NCBI GenBank assembly: GCA_024663395.1
Contig: JANFAH010000069.1
Location: forward strand, 124,001 to 188,000
DNA from: Pisolithus tinctorius
Lineage: Eukaryota; Basidiomycota; Agaricomycetes; Boletales; Pisolithaceae
DNA length: 64,000 nucleotides
Direction: 5' to 3'
The position numbers and the translations under genes are program-made. How positions within the stretch are numbered: position 1 is the stretch's first letter; every line of letters starts with the position of its first letter. The notes under the pieces were generated by a model. The model ran no database searches. It had not been told where the DNA came from and saw nothing but the letters and a program-made list of their open reading frames with translations. Shown piece after piece: positions 43,641 to 53,293 of this stretch.

Positions 43641-46600
43641 TCAAGCCGGGGTCATACCCAAGGCTTCTCTGTTATGTTCGTGTTTCGGTCTGGTTAATGC
43701 TTTAGTGAAGATATCGGCCGTCATTTCGACCGTAGGGCAATATTTTAAGTCAATTATTTCTCTCTTCGCGCAGTCGCGAATAAAATGGTTTTTAGTATCA
43801 AAGTGTTTTGATCTTTGGTGGTATTGCGCATTTTTCGCGATTGCTAGCACTGATTGATTGTCGCCGTATAGCCTTGTGGCCTCTAATTGTGGGCGATCTA
43901 GCTCACTTAGCAGGCTTCGTAGCCATATGATTTCGCGTGTTGCGTTTGCCATCGATATGTATTCGGCTTCTGCCGTGGAAAGGGCCACGTGATTCTGTTT
44001 CTTTGAGTACCACGTGATCGCACCCTGGTTGAAGGCGGATACGTAGCCTGAGATTGATATCCGATCGTCGTCATTAGCGAAGTCGGCGTCTGAGTACATA
44101 ATTAATTTATTGTGTTCGGGATGAGTTGGGTCAGCCTTATAGGCAATCCCATAGCTTTTAGTTCCCGCTAGATATCTTAGTATTCTTTTTGCTGCTGTCC
44201 AATGGGACAAGTCGGGATTTGCCGTGAAGGATGCGAGTCTATTGACCGCATACGTTATATCGGGCCTCGTGGCCACTGATGCATACATTAGGTGCCCTAT
44301 GAGTGTTGCGTAGTTGCCGCTAGGTACACCTTCGGCCTCGGTGTCACGTGGGCTTAGCCGCGTGCCCGGATCGAGTGGAGTTTTGACTGGGTTTGCGTCG
44401 GTCATTCCATATTTTTGTAGTAGTCCCTCGATATAGCGTGTTTGGCCGAGGGTAATTGTTCCACTGGTGCGATTTCGTGTGATCTCAATCCCAACTAGTT
44501 TACTTGGGTCTCCGAGGTCTGTTACCTCGAACATATTTTGTAGTTGTAATTTTAATTTAGTCATAAGTTCGGCAGTGTTGGTGACGAGTACTAGGTCATC
44601 TACCCATACCGTAATGATCTCGATCGTAGTCGAGGTTTTTCTTATGTATACACATGGATCGGAGTGGAGTCGAGTGAAGCCGACGGTTTGTAACTGGCCA
44701 TTCAGCTCTTCGTTCCACTCTCGTCCGGATTGTTTCAATCTGTATAATGTTTTAATTAATTTGCATAAGCGTCCGGTTTCGTCGTCGAAACCTTCGGGCT
44801 GCTCCATGTATATTTCTTCTTTTAGTTTACCATTTAAATATGCGCCCTTTACATCCATTTGTTGGATTTCCCAGTTTTGGGCGTTGGCCAATGATAAGAT
44901 AAGGCGTATTGTTTCTAGTCTAACGACTGGGGAATAGGTATCGTTGTAATCCATTCCCGGGACCTGGGAATACCCCCTGGCGACTAATCTCGCCTTGTAT
45001 TTCTGGAGTACCCCGTCCCTGTCATATTTTCGGGTAAACACCCATTTATTTGATATGGGCTTACGCCCCTCTGGTGGATCTACTAATATCCATGTCCCTT
45101 TTTCTCGTAATTGTTGTAATTCGGCCTCTATGGCCTTTTGCCATTCCGGCCACTCAGGTGAGGCTTTAGCCTCTTGTAGTGTTTTGGGGTCGCCTTCCCC
45201 CAGTGTGCTTTCATTGAATGCTAAGTACACTTGCTCCGCTGACGAGAGCTCGCGATTCTCCGACGTTTGCTCACCGTCTAGTAATTCGTCCAAATCGGGT
45301 AATGGATCGTTCAACACGTTGTAATCGTGTGACATCCGGATCCTTTTGCTTCGCCTCATGGGCTCGTCAGGTGACTCTGTTTGTTTCCGTTTTGATCCCG
45401 CTTTATCGCTGGCGGTTCTTTCTTCCTCTCCTCCAGTGTCTCCCCCTGTAGTTGGCAGGTCTCGAGGAGGCGAGTCGGTCTCTGGATGGAACCGGTAGTT
45501 TCTCGAGGTACGTATTTGTCTTGTGCGTGTGTCGAAGTACTGAACAGCGCGCGGGCCATCTAGGAAGCCCACAAATGGGTGCGCGTGCGATCTCGCATCC
45601 AGCTTGGAGATCGTTTGGTGCTCGTCGAGGATCCACACGCGTGTTCCAAACTCTTGCAAGTGTGATACGTCGGGCTCTTGCCCATACCATCCCTCATAGG
45701 GCGTTCTTTCATAGGTGCGTGTCCATGCGCGATTGCGCACATAAACTGCATGACTTACGGCTTCGCACCACAGGAACCTCGGCATGTCTCTTGCCAGTAG
45801 CATCGCTCGTCCAAGCTCTACGACGGTGCGATTGAATCGCTCAGCTACGCCGTTCTGGGATGGCGAGTACGGTGCCGTAGGTTCTAACAGTATTCCTTTT
45901 TCTTTGCACCATGTTATCAGTGCGTTGTTGATGTATTCGGTCCCATTATCGCATCTGATTCGTTTAGGGAGTGTGTCTTTCTGTCTTTCCAACATCTGCA
46001 CGTATTCTTTCACGCGTTCTGTTGCTTCCCCCTTTTGTTTCATGTAGTACGTCGTAGCGTACCTTGTTGCATCATCGATAAATGATATATAGTATCGATG
46101 ACCATGTATGGATGTCGTACGTGACGGCCCCCATACGTCTGTATGAGTTAACTCTCCCGCTGCCGAGGCCCGATGGGTTGCCTCGGATGGGTGAGGTTCA
46201 CGTGTCTGTTTAGTGGCAGTGCACGCTTCGCAATTGAAATCGGGCGAGTTCGGATCGACTTCGAACCCTTTCACTAACTTCTTATGGAACAGGCGGCGCA
46301 GTCCGCTTATCCCAATATGGCCAAAGCGTTTATGCCATGTTTTCCACGAGGTTGTTTCACCAGCGAGACTGGTTTGCTCGCTCCTCGTAGGTACTGTAAA
46401 TTGTAGCTCGTATAAATGATTTTTCCGCTTCCCCAGTGCGATGACGTCCCCTGAGGAATTGCGCAACTCGATCTGTCCTCCTCCACTGATGGAGCGGCCA
46501 CCTTGTGCATCTAAGCGGCCAATTGAAAATAGATTGTTAGGCGATGACGGCACATGTAACACATCGCGTAAATTAACGGTGACTGTCCGGTCACCTATTT

Positions 46601-48032
46601 GGCTATTCACCGTGACTGTACCACGTCCGGGTACGGCAGCTGGCTTGGTCCCTATCCCGGAGACTGTTTTGTCCGGTAGTACCTCGTAGGTAGTAAATGC
46701 TTCGCGATGAGCGCAGATGTGCGATGTTGTAGCACTATCAGCCAACCACACGTACGCAGAATAAGCCTCTGATTTGGGGGACTTTGTATCTACACTTTCG
46801 GTAGAGGAGAATGCTACATCGTCTTTGGAGTCCGTATTCTCCACCGCGCGATGCGCCTTATCTGATCGTCCGGAGCGTTTACTAGACCGCTTCCTATCCC
46901 GATCTCTATCCCGGTCTCTATCCCGGTCTCTAGATCTCTGTCTTCGCCGTTTATCTTTGTTATCCGGGTTGGTCCAACACTCCTGAGTGGTGTGGCCAAA
47001 CCGTCGGCAGTGTCCGCATTTAGGTTTATTCTTGAAGCGGCACTCGGAGGTTTTGTGATTGGTGCGACCGCATATGTCACACGGGCCCAGATGGTTGGCC
47101 TTTCGTTTATTGCTCCCGCCGCTCTTGGCGTAGTACCCACTCTCTCCGCCTTCACGCTTGCGGCGTTCCCATTCAGTGCGGAGTAATGATATTATCTCTT
47201 GCGTAGATATCTTTGTTGTTTGTGAGTGCGACCCTCCGAGGAAGCCGGAGGTATAGCTATCCCACGAGGTAGGGAGTGACGACAACAACACGGCCTGGAA
47301 CTGGGGATCAGGCATGACGTCACCCATTTCATACAGCCGGTTCTGCAAGTCGCGTAGTCTAGTGATATGATCGGGGAGGTCCGTATCCTCCTGCGCCTTG
47401 AGGCCATAGATCTCGCGCCTAATAGCGGCGATGGACTGCTGGCCCTGGGTTTCGTGTACCACGTGTAGATTACGCCACAATGTGGCACTGGTCTCCGTTT
47501 CTGATTGGGCATGTACGGTCTGATCGTTAGCGAGGTTTGCCATAAGCGTCGCGTACGCGTGTTTGTCACGTTTCCGCCAGGCATTCAATTCGTCCGGTAG
47601 GGTCTCGGATGGCTGTGGGTCGTCCCCTGTCACCATCTCGTACAAATCTTGGAGCCGAAGTACGGCGGCGATCTTCTTTTTCCACGCTGCCCAGTTATTA
47701 GAGGTGAGCTTCTCCGTCTTGACTATTTTCATTTCTCCCTCTCGTCCTCTTTCTCTAGACCTGGCTCGTCCCTTCCCCTTCGACAACGCCGTCGTCGACG
47801 TCGAGGACCCATCGATGACTGGGCCCGGTCCTGTCGGTTGCGACGAGGGCCCTGCAACTGTGGGCGAACCTATTGGTGAGTTGGACGTTACCTGAGGCGT
47901 CCTCGAGGCTCTAGCTGACGCTATCGGTGCTACAGGTGAGGACAGCGTCGGTTCATTGGTCTGTGCGTTAGGGGGTCCGTCCCCTTCGGGCGTCGTGCCT
48001 CGCGGATTGGCCGGCGCCCTTGCTCTCGACAT
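43641..48032 (-). CDS. Copia gag-pol polyprotein, 1463 aa, intact
   Basis: Single frame, as in most Ty1/copia elements of fungi. In order: Ser/Pro-rich N-terminus, gag core (about residues 100-300: NNWAAWKKKIAAVLRLQDLY), two zinc knuckles (CDICGRTNHKTSEC, CGHCRRFGHTTQEC), an RDRDRD-rich stretch, protease (WLADSATTSHIC), pre-integrase HH..CC (HKRFGHIG...CEACTATK), integrase core with D (THTDVWGP), D (RCDNGTEY) and E (NGVAERFNRT), RT with WVDDLVLV in place of YVDDxLL, and RNase H (YSDADFAND, STAEAEYIS, YGDNQSVL). All catalytic residues are present and no stop interrupts. The start is the first ATG, 101 bases inside the LTR. The stop TGA touches the polypurine tract. Confidence 0.96.
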   Translation of the reverse strand: MSRARAPANPRGTTPEGDGPPNAQTNEPTLSSPVAPIASARASRTPQVTSNSPIGSPTVAGPSSQPTGPGPVIDGSSTSTTALSKGKGRARSRERGREGEMKIVKTEKLTSNNWAAWKKKIAAVLRLQDLYEMVTGDDPQPSETLPDELNAWRKRDKHAYATLMANLANDQTVHAQSETETSATLWRNLHVVHETQGQQSIAAIRREIYGLKAQEDTDLPDHITRLRDLQNRLYEMGDVMPDPQFQAVLLSSLPTSWDSYTSGFLGGSHSQTTKISTQEIISLLRTEWERRKREGGESGYYAKSGGSNKRKANHLGPCDICGRTNHKTSECRFKNKPKCGHCRRFGHTTQECWTNPDNKDKRRRQRSRDRDRDRDRDRDRKRSSKRSGRSDKAHRAVENTDSKDDVAFSSTESVDTKSPKSEAYSAYVWLADSATTSHICAHREAFTTYEVLPDKTVSGIGTKPAAVPGRGTVTVNSQIGDRTVTVNLRDVLHVPSSPNNLFSIGRLDAQGGRSISGGGQIELRNSSGDVIALGKRKNHLYELQFTVPTRSEQTSLAGETTSWKTWHKRFGHIGISGLRRLFHKKLVKGFEVDPNSPDFNCEACTATKQTREPHPSEATHRASAAGELTHTDVWGPSRTTSIHGHRYYISFIDDATRYATTYYMKQKGEATERVKEYVQMLERQKDTLPKRIRCDNGTEYINNALITWCKEKGILLEPTAPYSPSQNGVAERFNRTVVELGRAMLLARDMPRFLWCEAVSHAVYVRNRAWTRTYERTPYEGWYGQEPDVSHLQEFGTRVWILDEHQTISKLDARSHAHPFVGFLDGPRAVQYFDTRTRQIRTSRNYRFHPETDSPPRDLPTTGGDTGGEEERTASDKAGSKRKQTESPDEPMRRSKRIRMSHDYNVLNDPLPDLDELLDGEQTSENRELSSAEQVYLAFNESTLGEGDPKTLQEAKASPEWPEWQKAIEAELQQLREKGTWILVDPPEGRKPISNKWVFTRKYDRDGVLQKYKARLVARGYSQVPGMDYNDTYSPVVRLETIRLILSLANAQNWEIQQMDVKGAYLNGKLKEEIYMEQPEGFDDETGRLCKLIKTLYRLKQSGREWNEELNGQLQTVGFTRLHSDPCVYIRKTSTTIEIITVWVDDLVLVTNTAELMTKLKLQLQNMFEVTDLGDPSKLVGIEITRNRTSGTITLGQTRYIEGLLQKYGMTDANPVKTPLDPGTRLSPRDTEAEGVPSGNYATLIGHLMYASVATRPDITYAVNRLASFTANPDLSHWTAAKRILRYLAGTKSYGIAYKADPTHPEHNKLIMYSDADFANDDDRISISGYVSAFNQGAITWYSKKQNHVALSTAEAEYISMANATREIIWLRSLLSELDRPQLEATRLYGDNQSVLAIAKNAQYHQRSKHFDTKNHFIRDCAKREIIDLKYCPTVEMTADIFTKALTRPKHEHNREALGMTPA

Positions 48033-48121
48033 CTCTATTCTCCCCCTCCTGACGGATAAGCGGGTGGATCTTCTTGGCTCTATGTTGGTGGCTTGGCGAC
48101 GAGGTCAGTTACGAGCAGACG

Positions 48122-48133
48122 GGGCTCATAACC
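48122..48133 (-). promoter_or_regulatory. Half-tRNA-type primer-binding site of the copia element
   Basis: The + strand GGGCTCATAACC directly abuts the LTR end; the minus strand (genomic RNA sense) reads GGTTATGAGCCC. This is complementary to the anticodon arm of fungal initiator tRNA-Met, whose loop contains GGGCUCAUAACCC, and not to a tRNA 3' end. Ty5 of yeast and Drosophila copia are known to prime this way. Confidence 0.7.
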
Positions 48134-48472
48134 TGTTAGGAATAATGCATGCGCGGTGACTGAAGTTGGAGTGATTAGGTACAGGCGAGGTTGTGCAAGA
48201 GGGTGCTCGGTTTAAGGCTCAGCATGCTCAGGCAGGGATGCGGGTCGACGAGGTGACGTTCTCGTCTCATAGGGATTCTATCCCCTGCGGTAGCTACCTT
48301 ATATCTACGTCGTATATTTGATATCTCGTCTGTTGGGGCACGTCCACCCCTACTCCCGCCTTTGTATTTTTTGCTTTGTTTGTCCCCTTCTTGGGGTTAT
48401 GACATATCTCCCGCGCCCTCTGCGCGTCATCGTTTCCTTATTTGGGTGTGACGGCGGATTGGTATTCCCACA
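48134..48472 (-). repeat. 5' LTR of the copia element
   Basis: 339 bp, pair of 43295-43633; target duplication GGCAG follows at 48473-48477. Confidence 0.96.
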
Positions 48473-48477
48473 GGCAG

Positions 48478-48994
48478 TGACTCACATATCCCCCCACTTT
48501 GACAGGTGTGCTCATCATCCTGGATGATCATGACAGCTATGTATGTTTTTCTGATCAGAAGTGGCATTTCAATGTGAATATGAACTGCACTTTTTTGAGC
48601 TGAGGACCCCTGACACCTAAGGCAGTCATGGGACAGCCCAAAATATATTACCAAAGGGCTGGGATTATGGGACATCCCAGGTCCTGCGAACTGTAAATAG
48701 CCCTGGGACATGGCCCACCTTGTGCCTCTTGTGCTCAGCCAACTTCCCCTGGATAGCCTGCTTGTCATTGTCACTGCCTACCTGCAGCTTGACACTTGTC
48801 ATCTGGGTCAGGTTGGGCAGGAGGTCTTGGTCATAGGGTGTTTGGGACTGGTGAATGGACATGTCAAAGTGAGGAAACCAATCCTGAGGTGGACCAGTCT
48901 TAAGTCCACTGGTTTTCAAGGTCAGACACCAAAATTTTGTTCTCAGCATTGTCCTCATTGGAGCCTTGTGGGCTTGGCTCCAAGAGCAGGATAC
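48478..48994 (-). pseudogene. Possible gag remnant of an unplaced LTR element
   Basis: Minus-strand frame 49006-48665 reads like coding sequence (DWFPHFDMSIHQSQTPYDQD, then LQVGSDNDKQAIQGKLAEHK), but no domain is recognised. It directly follows the LTR-like block 48995-49492 in the minus sense. The minus strand has TTGGAGCCAAGCCCAC near the junction, loosely like the primer site of gypsy B. Confidence 0.3.
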
Positions 48995-49492
48995 TGTCAC
49001 AACCATGTCTAGACCACCCTAGACTGGCTCTACCCCAGTCTTGACTGGTCTCACCCAACCCCTGCCCCAGTCCTGGCCTTAACCCTTCAACATAGAAATG
49101 TGTTAGCTCATGAGGCACTGCAAGGCAGTGCCCAGTTGAGTTGTCTGCTCAGTTGGTACCAGACCAGTGTAATACCTGGCCCAGCCTCTGGTCCTGCCCC
49201 AGTTTCCAGTAAATCCTTTGTTTATAGTTTTGCTTGATAATATTCTTTGTAACACTACTTACCAATCAGTTTACCAACCATTGCTGTACTGGTGCAAACC
49301 AGTCTCTGGTGCTATGTTACACTTACTATACCCTTAGTATTTAAGTTGTAGGATAATCTGTTTTAGCCTCAGTCTGAAATCAACTTAGTCTCATCTTAAC
49401 CTGGTCCCCTCTGTTCTCTGTCTTCTGCCTCTTGACTGGACTACAGCCCATGCAAGGGAATAGCATTGCACCTTCAGTCACTAAGTCCAACA
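48995..49492 (-). repeat. Possible LTR, about 0.5 kb
   Basis: Minus strand TGTTGGACTTAG to GGTTGTGACA, ends TG...CA. It has no second copy in the window and no target duplication, so the boundaries are a guess. The block is rich in (A/C)CTGG and CCAGT motifs. Confidence 0.3.
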
Positions 49493-49679
49493 GTCCAACC
49501 CTCTAGTATCCCATCTACCCTCTGACCCCCAACTGGACTCCAGACTGGCTTTGGACTGGTGATGAACTGGACTTAACACCAGGCTGCAACTTGATCTTTT
49601 TGACAGGCCTCTTGGAAGCCACCTTTGCCTGTGCCTTTTTCTTCTGGAGGGTGAAAAGGTTGAGCCTTGGGGCATGGCC
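49493..49679 (-). other. Short coding-like piece beside family C LTR copy 2
   Basis: Minus-strand frame read from the LTR gives a Lys-rich peptide (KKKAQAKVASKRPVKKIKLQ). It sits where the leader or gag of the second family C element should begin, but no family could be assigned. Confidence 0.3.
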
Positions 49680-50363
49680 TTTTATGTCAATGACTTGTAT
49701 CATGTCATGAATTGAGTGTGATGTAGCACAAGCATGTGACTGCATGAGGAGTGATGTGTTATTTAACTTCACTAGTGGCAGAACACTAGTCTTGGCCAAC
49801 TGAAGTTGTACTGTCAAGTCCTTGTGGGTACAGTGAGCAGAGCTAAGGGTGGTTGCAGGGTAGATGTTGAATGAGGGAGTGGTATGATACATGCAGGTTT
49901 ATATACCTATGTAAAGTACTGTGGGGAAAACATGGGAAAACATTCAAATGTAGGCCTGCATTCCTACCAGGGTATCATTGAGTCATAGTGTGTCACTGCA
50001 CAGCAGTTGTGCACATATAACTGAGTCTCCACAGCAGAGGGAACTGGGGGTTAATGTATGACAAAGGAGGGGAAACCCTGTATTTATACAGGGGTAGATG
50101 TGTAACTGGGTTACACATGTCACATGACTGTGTGGATCAGGGCCACCAGCAGATCACAGAGAGAAGGGTAAATGGACATAGTCCAGCTATAGTACAATGC
50201 AGGGTGAACATGGGTAGGACATAAAAGAAAACATATAGAACACAAGTCCAACTGTGTAGACAGTGGCTTGCAGGCACAGGGAACACCACTTAGGGGCAGC
50301 AATGGGCATGAGTGGTAAAGTACAAAGTCTATGAAAGGAAATAATGTGAGTGCAGCATAACAT
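49680..50363 (-). repeat. Family C LTR, copy 2
   Basis: Aligns with 22770-23478 over nearly the full length; many CpG of copy 1 are TG or CA here, so this copy is more decayed. The ends are approximate. TATATACC-type box at about 49895. Confidence 0.7.
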
Positions 50364-50688
50364 GGCCCCCAGTTACCTTCTTGGCAATCTGTTTGGTTCT
50401 GGCCATCAAGGACACCTATGGACTGGAGATGTAAGGTGATTATTGATGTTGACCAGGATGGCACAGCAGCAAGGACATAGGTAATTTAACAATACAGAGG
50501 GTTTGAGTCATCCAGGATACAGGTAATTTATGTATATAAACAAATGACAGGGAGGGGGGGGAACTTACCTGGTGTGTGGTGTTGATGTTGTCAGCAGTAA
50601 GGGCTGTGAGATTTCTGATGTCAAGGACACAGGTGATATAAGTATATAAATAAATAGCAGGGATGCAGGGAGAGCAAAGGGGGGCATA
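50364..50688. repeat. Splice-like cassette array 2, left part
   Basis: Repeats of a cassette with AGGTAATNTANGTATATAAA, then ATGACAGGGAGGGGG and GAACTTACCTGGTGTG(T)GGTGTTGATGTTGTCA. The cassette has donor-like GTAAGT and branch-like CTTAC sequences readable on both strands. The array is split by the Tc1 element and continues at 52294. Confidence 0.5.
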
Positions 50689-50895
50689 CAGTGACTTCCA
50701 AAATTGATTCAATGTTTGTACATTTTGGGTTGTTTGTTGAATTTATCAGGAACAAAGACAAATAAGACCAAAGTGTAAGTTGATGACATAAGCTATTTGC
50801 ACAGGACTATCCATCAAAAAAAGAATTATGTAATTTGAATTAGTATCCATAAAGGTATATACAATTTAAATTGCCATCTCATTGAATCAATTTTG
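50689..50895 (+). repeat. Tc1 left terminal inverted repeat
   Basis: About 200 bp, inverted copy of 52095-52293 with scattered substitutions and a one-base gap. Both the outer and the inner copies contain TTGATTCAAT or its complement, the likely transposase binding sites. Confidence 0.88.
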
Positions 50896-50929
50896 GAAGT
50901 GTGTATCAGAGATATAGAAACTGATAATT

Positions 50930-51958
50930 TTAATACTTTGTATGACCTCCCTTGGCTTTTATCACTGCTTGGACCCTTCTAGGCATACTTTCAATTAAAT
51001 TCTGACACACCCCTGGGTCTATATTATTCCACACCACTGCCACTCTCTCCCAAACCTCCCAAACTCCCTTTGGCTGTGTTGAATACTTGTTGAGCTCCCA
51101 TTTGATGTGATTCCAGAGGTGTTCAATGGGGTTCATATCTGGAGACTGTGGAGGCCAGTCTAGAGCATTGATATTGTTGTCCTCCAACCACTTCTTGGCC
51201 TTTTTGGAGGTATGTTTTGGGTCATTGTCTTGTTGAAAGATAACATCCTTCAAAGGAATTCCAGAATCTCCCAAGCTAGGAAGCAACTGGCTCTCCAAAA
51301 TGTCCACATATTGGTTGGCATCCATCCTCCCCTCAATCTCTGCAAGGTGGCCAACACCTTCCCAGCCCATACATCCCCATACCATAATGTTCCCTCCTCC
51401 ATGCCTGACTGTTCCCTGTATCTCTCTCTCAATAAGCCCCTCTCCTGCCTGTTTCCACACCCAAACCTTCCCATCTGACCCAATCCTACTGATTTTGGTC
51501 TCATCTGACCAGTCCTCCACAGTCCATTCTTTGTATTTCAGAGCAAAGGCTAATTGCTTCTTCCTGTGAGTTATAGAAAGGAGTGGTTTTTTCTTCTTTG
51601 TTACAGCCTTGAATGAATGTTTTCTGAGGACCCTTCTGACTGTTTGTGAGGAGACTGGATTGGAGATTATGGAATTGATGTCCTTTGTAACCTCAACAGC
51701 ATTGGTGGCCTTGCCTGTGGTGATTTGTGTAATAATAGCATGCTGAGAGGTGGATGAAAGCTTAGCAGGATGTCCAGAAGAAGGTGCTTGTCAATCAGGA
51801 AGAAGGTTCTTGAGTACCCTGGAGAGTGTAGGCTGGCTGATACCCAGCCTGGAGGCAATAGTGCAAGTAGAATGACCATTACAGGCCAGAGAAATGATGT
51901 TTGCCTTCTGAGCAAAGGAGATGGGGCGTATAGTATAGTTAGGAAGCATTGACAACAT
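50930..51958 (-). pseudogene. Tc1-type transposase, single in-frame TGA
   Basis: 342-codon frame starting MLSMLPNYTIRPISFAQKAN. N-terminal helix-turn-helix (ACNGHSTCTIASRLGISQPT) and second HTH, then catalytic D (WSDETK), D (VIFQQDNDPKH) and E (DMNPIEHLWNHI) with 34 residues between the last two, the DD34E signature of Tc1. The only lesion is TGA at 51793-51791 (codon 56), Arg in relatives by the CGA-to-TGA pattern seen elsewhere. From the next Met an N-terminally shortened protein could still be made, lacking the first HTH. End GGHTKY matches the family's usual length. Confidence 0.9.
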
Positions 51959-52094
51959 AGACAGTGGTTAAATAGCTTGGACTGAAATGGTTGCTAAGGT
52001 ACAATAACCATAGCAACCATCTTTGATGATTTTTGAAATTGTTTTATGTGATATTGGTTGGATTCTGATGGATCCAATACATAGTTACAAAATT

Positions 52095-52293
52095 GATTCA
52101 ATGACATGGTGATTTAAATCAAGTATATTGCCATGGATACTAATTCAAATTATATAATCTTTTTTTGATGGATAGCCCTGTGCAAATGGTTTATGTCATC
52201 AACTTACACTTTGGTCTTATTTGCCTTTGTTCCTGATCAATTCAACAAACAACCCAAAATGTGCAAACATTGAATCAATTTTGGAAGTGACTG
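52095..52293 (-). repeat. Tc1 right terminal inverted repeat
   Basis: Mirror copy of 50689-50895; ends GGAAGTGACTG. Confidence 0.88.
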
Positions 52294-52950
52294 CAAGTCA
52301 TCAATGACACAGGTAATGTAAGTATATAAACAAATGATGATGAGGGGATGAACTTACATGGTGGGTGGTATTGATGTTGTCAATGACAAGGGCCATGAGA
52401 TGTCCAACTTGGAGGATGCAGGTTATAGAAGGATATAACTAAATGGCAGGGAGGGGGCCATGAGTCATCAATGACAATGCAGGTAATGTAAGTATATAAA
52501 TGAATGACAGTGAGGGGATGAACTTATGTACATGGTGTGTGGTGTTGATGTTGTCAATGGCAAGGGCTGTGAGATGTCCAACCACAAGGATGCAGGTAAT
52601 ATCAGTATATAAATAAATGGCAGGGATGGGGGGAGCTTACTGATCTTGACATTGCCAATGCACAGGGACTGTGAGCTGTTGAGGATGCAGGTAATGTAGG
52701 TACATAAATAAATGACAGTGAAAGGGGGGACTTACCAGGTGAGTGGTCTTTGCATTGTCAAAAATGTGTCAGATGGAATGCATGTGGTGAGCTGTCAAGG
52801 ACATGCAGACACTTCTGTTATGCTGAGTGTGGAGACTGATGGCAGTTAGTCTGAAAGAAACAAACATGGGGGTGGGGGGGGACTTACCAGGTGTGCTGTG
52901 GTTGTGTCATCAAGGACACAGTGACATGCAGGGGCTGGCTGCAGAAACAG
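52294..52950. repeat. Splice-like cassette array 2, right part
   Basis: Cassettes with AGGTAAT at about 52311, 52481, 52593 and 52689, spaced 97-170 bp. Donor-like ACTTAC (minus GTAAGT) at about 52355, 52638, 52731 and 52889. Segments between them carry GGCTGTGAG or GCCATGAG. No long ORF. Confidence 0.5.
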
Positions 52951-53191
52951 ACAAGCATTAGTACAGAGCGAGCAGGAGGAGCTGCTGGAGGCATGGGTGG
53001 ATAAATAGCAGAGGTAGTAGATGACATAGAAGCGAGATATATGGTGGATTTACAGGCAAGACTTGATGGGATAAGGAGAATAGGAGTTGGGATTGGAAAA
53101 GTGATGGATTTTGGCAATTATGACAACCTAGGAGGCAGGAATATGAAGGATGCAAACATGAACAAGGTTTTTCTTGATCCAGGAATGACCA
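52950..53191 (-). pseudogene. Leader and gag start of a family L element
   Basis: Directly after the primer site the minus strand has a leader and then ATG at about 53035 (MSSTTSAIYPPMPPAAPPAR), a proline/alanine-rich start that breaks off into the cassette array at about 52950. The rest of the element is missing. Confidence 0.45.
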
Positions 53192-53210
53192 CCCCTCGTG
53201 GTGGGCTCCA
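53192..53210 (-). promoter_or_regulatory. Primer-binding site of family L element
   Basis: Minus strand TGGAGCCCACCACGAGGGG, two bases after the LTR end. Nearly identical to the gypsy B site at 19245-19263. Confidence 0.6.
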
Positions 53211-53293
53211 GATGTGAGTCAAAGTGTGATTCAGTGGTGAAAACCAACCAAAACCAACACAAAAGACAAAAAGAGCAAGTGGTGGTGTGCCTA

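Larger units (their letters stand above)
43295..48472 (-). mobile_element. Intact Ty1/copia element with 5-bp target duplication
   Basis: LTRs of 339 bp at both ends, flanked by GGCAG (43290-43294 and 48473-48477). One 1463-codon gag-pol frame fills the interior. Primer site and polypurine tract touch the LTRs. The LTRs differ at five positions, all C/T or G/A at CpG. This is the youngest and best preserved element of the window and possibly active. Confidence 0.97.
50689..52293 (-). mobile_element. Tc1/mariner element, 1605 bp, IR/DR type
   Basis: About 200-bp terminal inverted repeats starting CAGTGACTTCC (left) and CAGTCACTTCC (right end, inverted). The motif ATTGAATCAATTTT recurs near the inner end of each repeat, giving the two-site IR/DR layout. 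Left flank is TA; right flank reads CA, a likely mutated TA. One transposase gene on the minus strand. Confidence 0.93.

Noticed and set aside
46814..47584. Secondary frames inside the copia element
   Set aside because: They overlap the intact polyprotein frame and have no family motifs.
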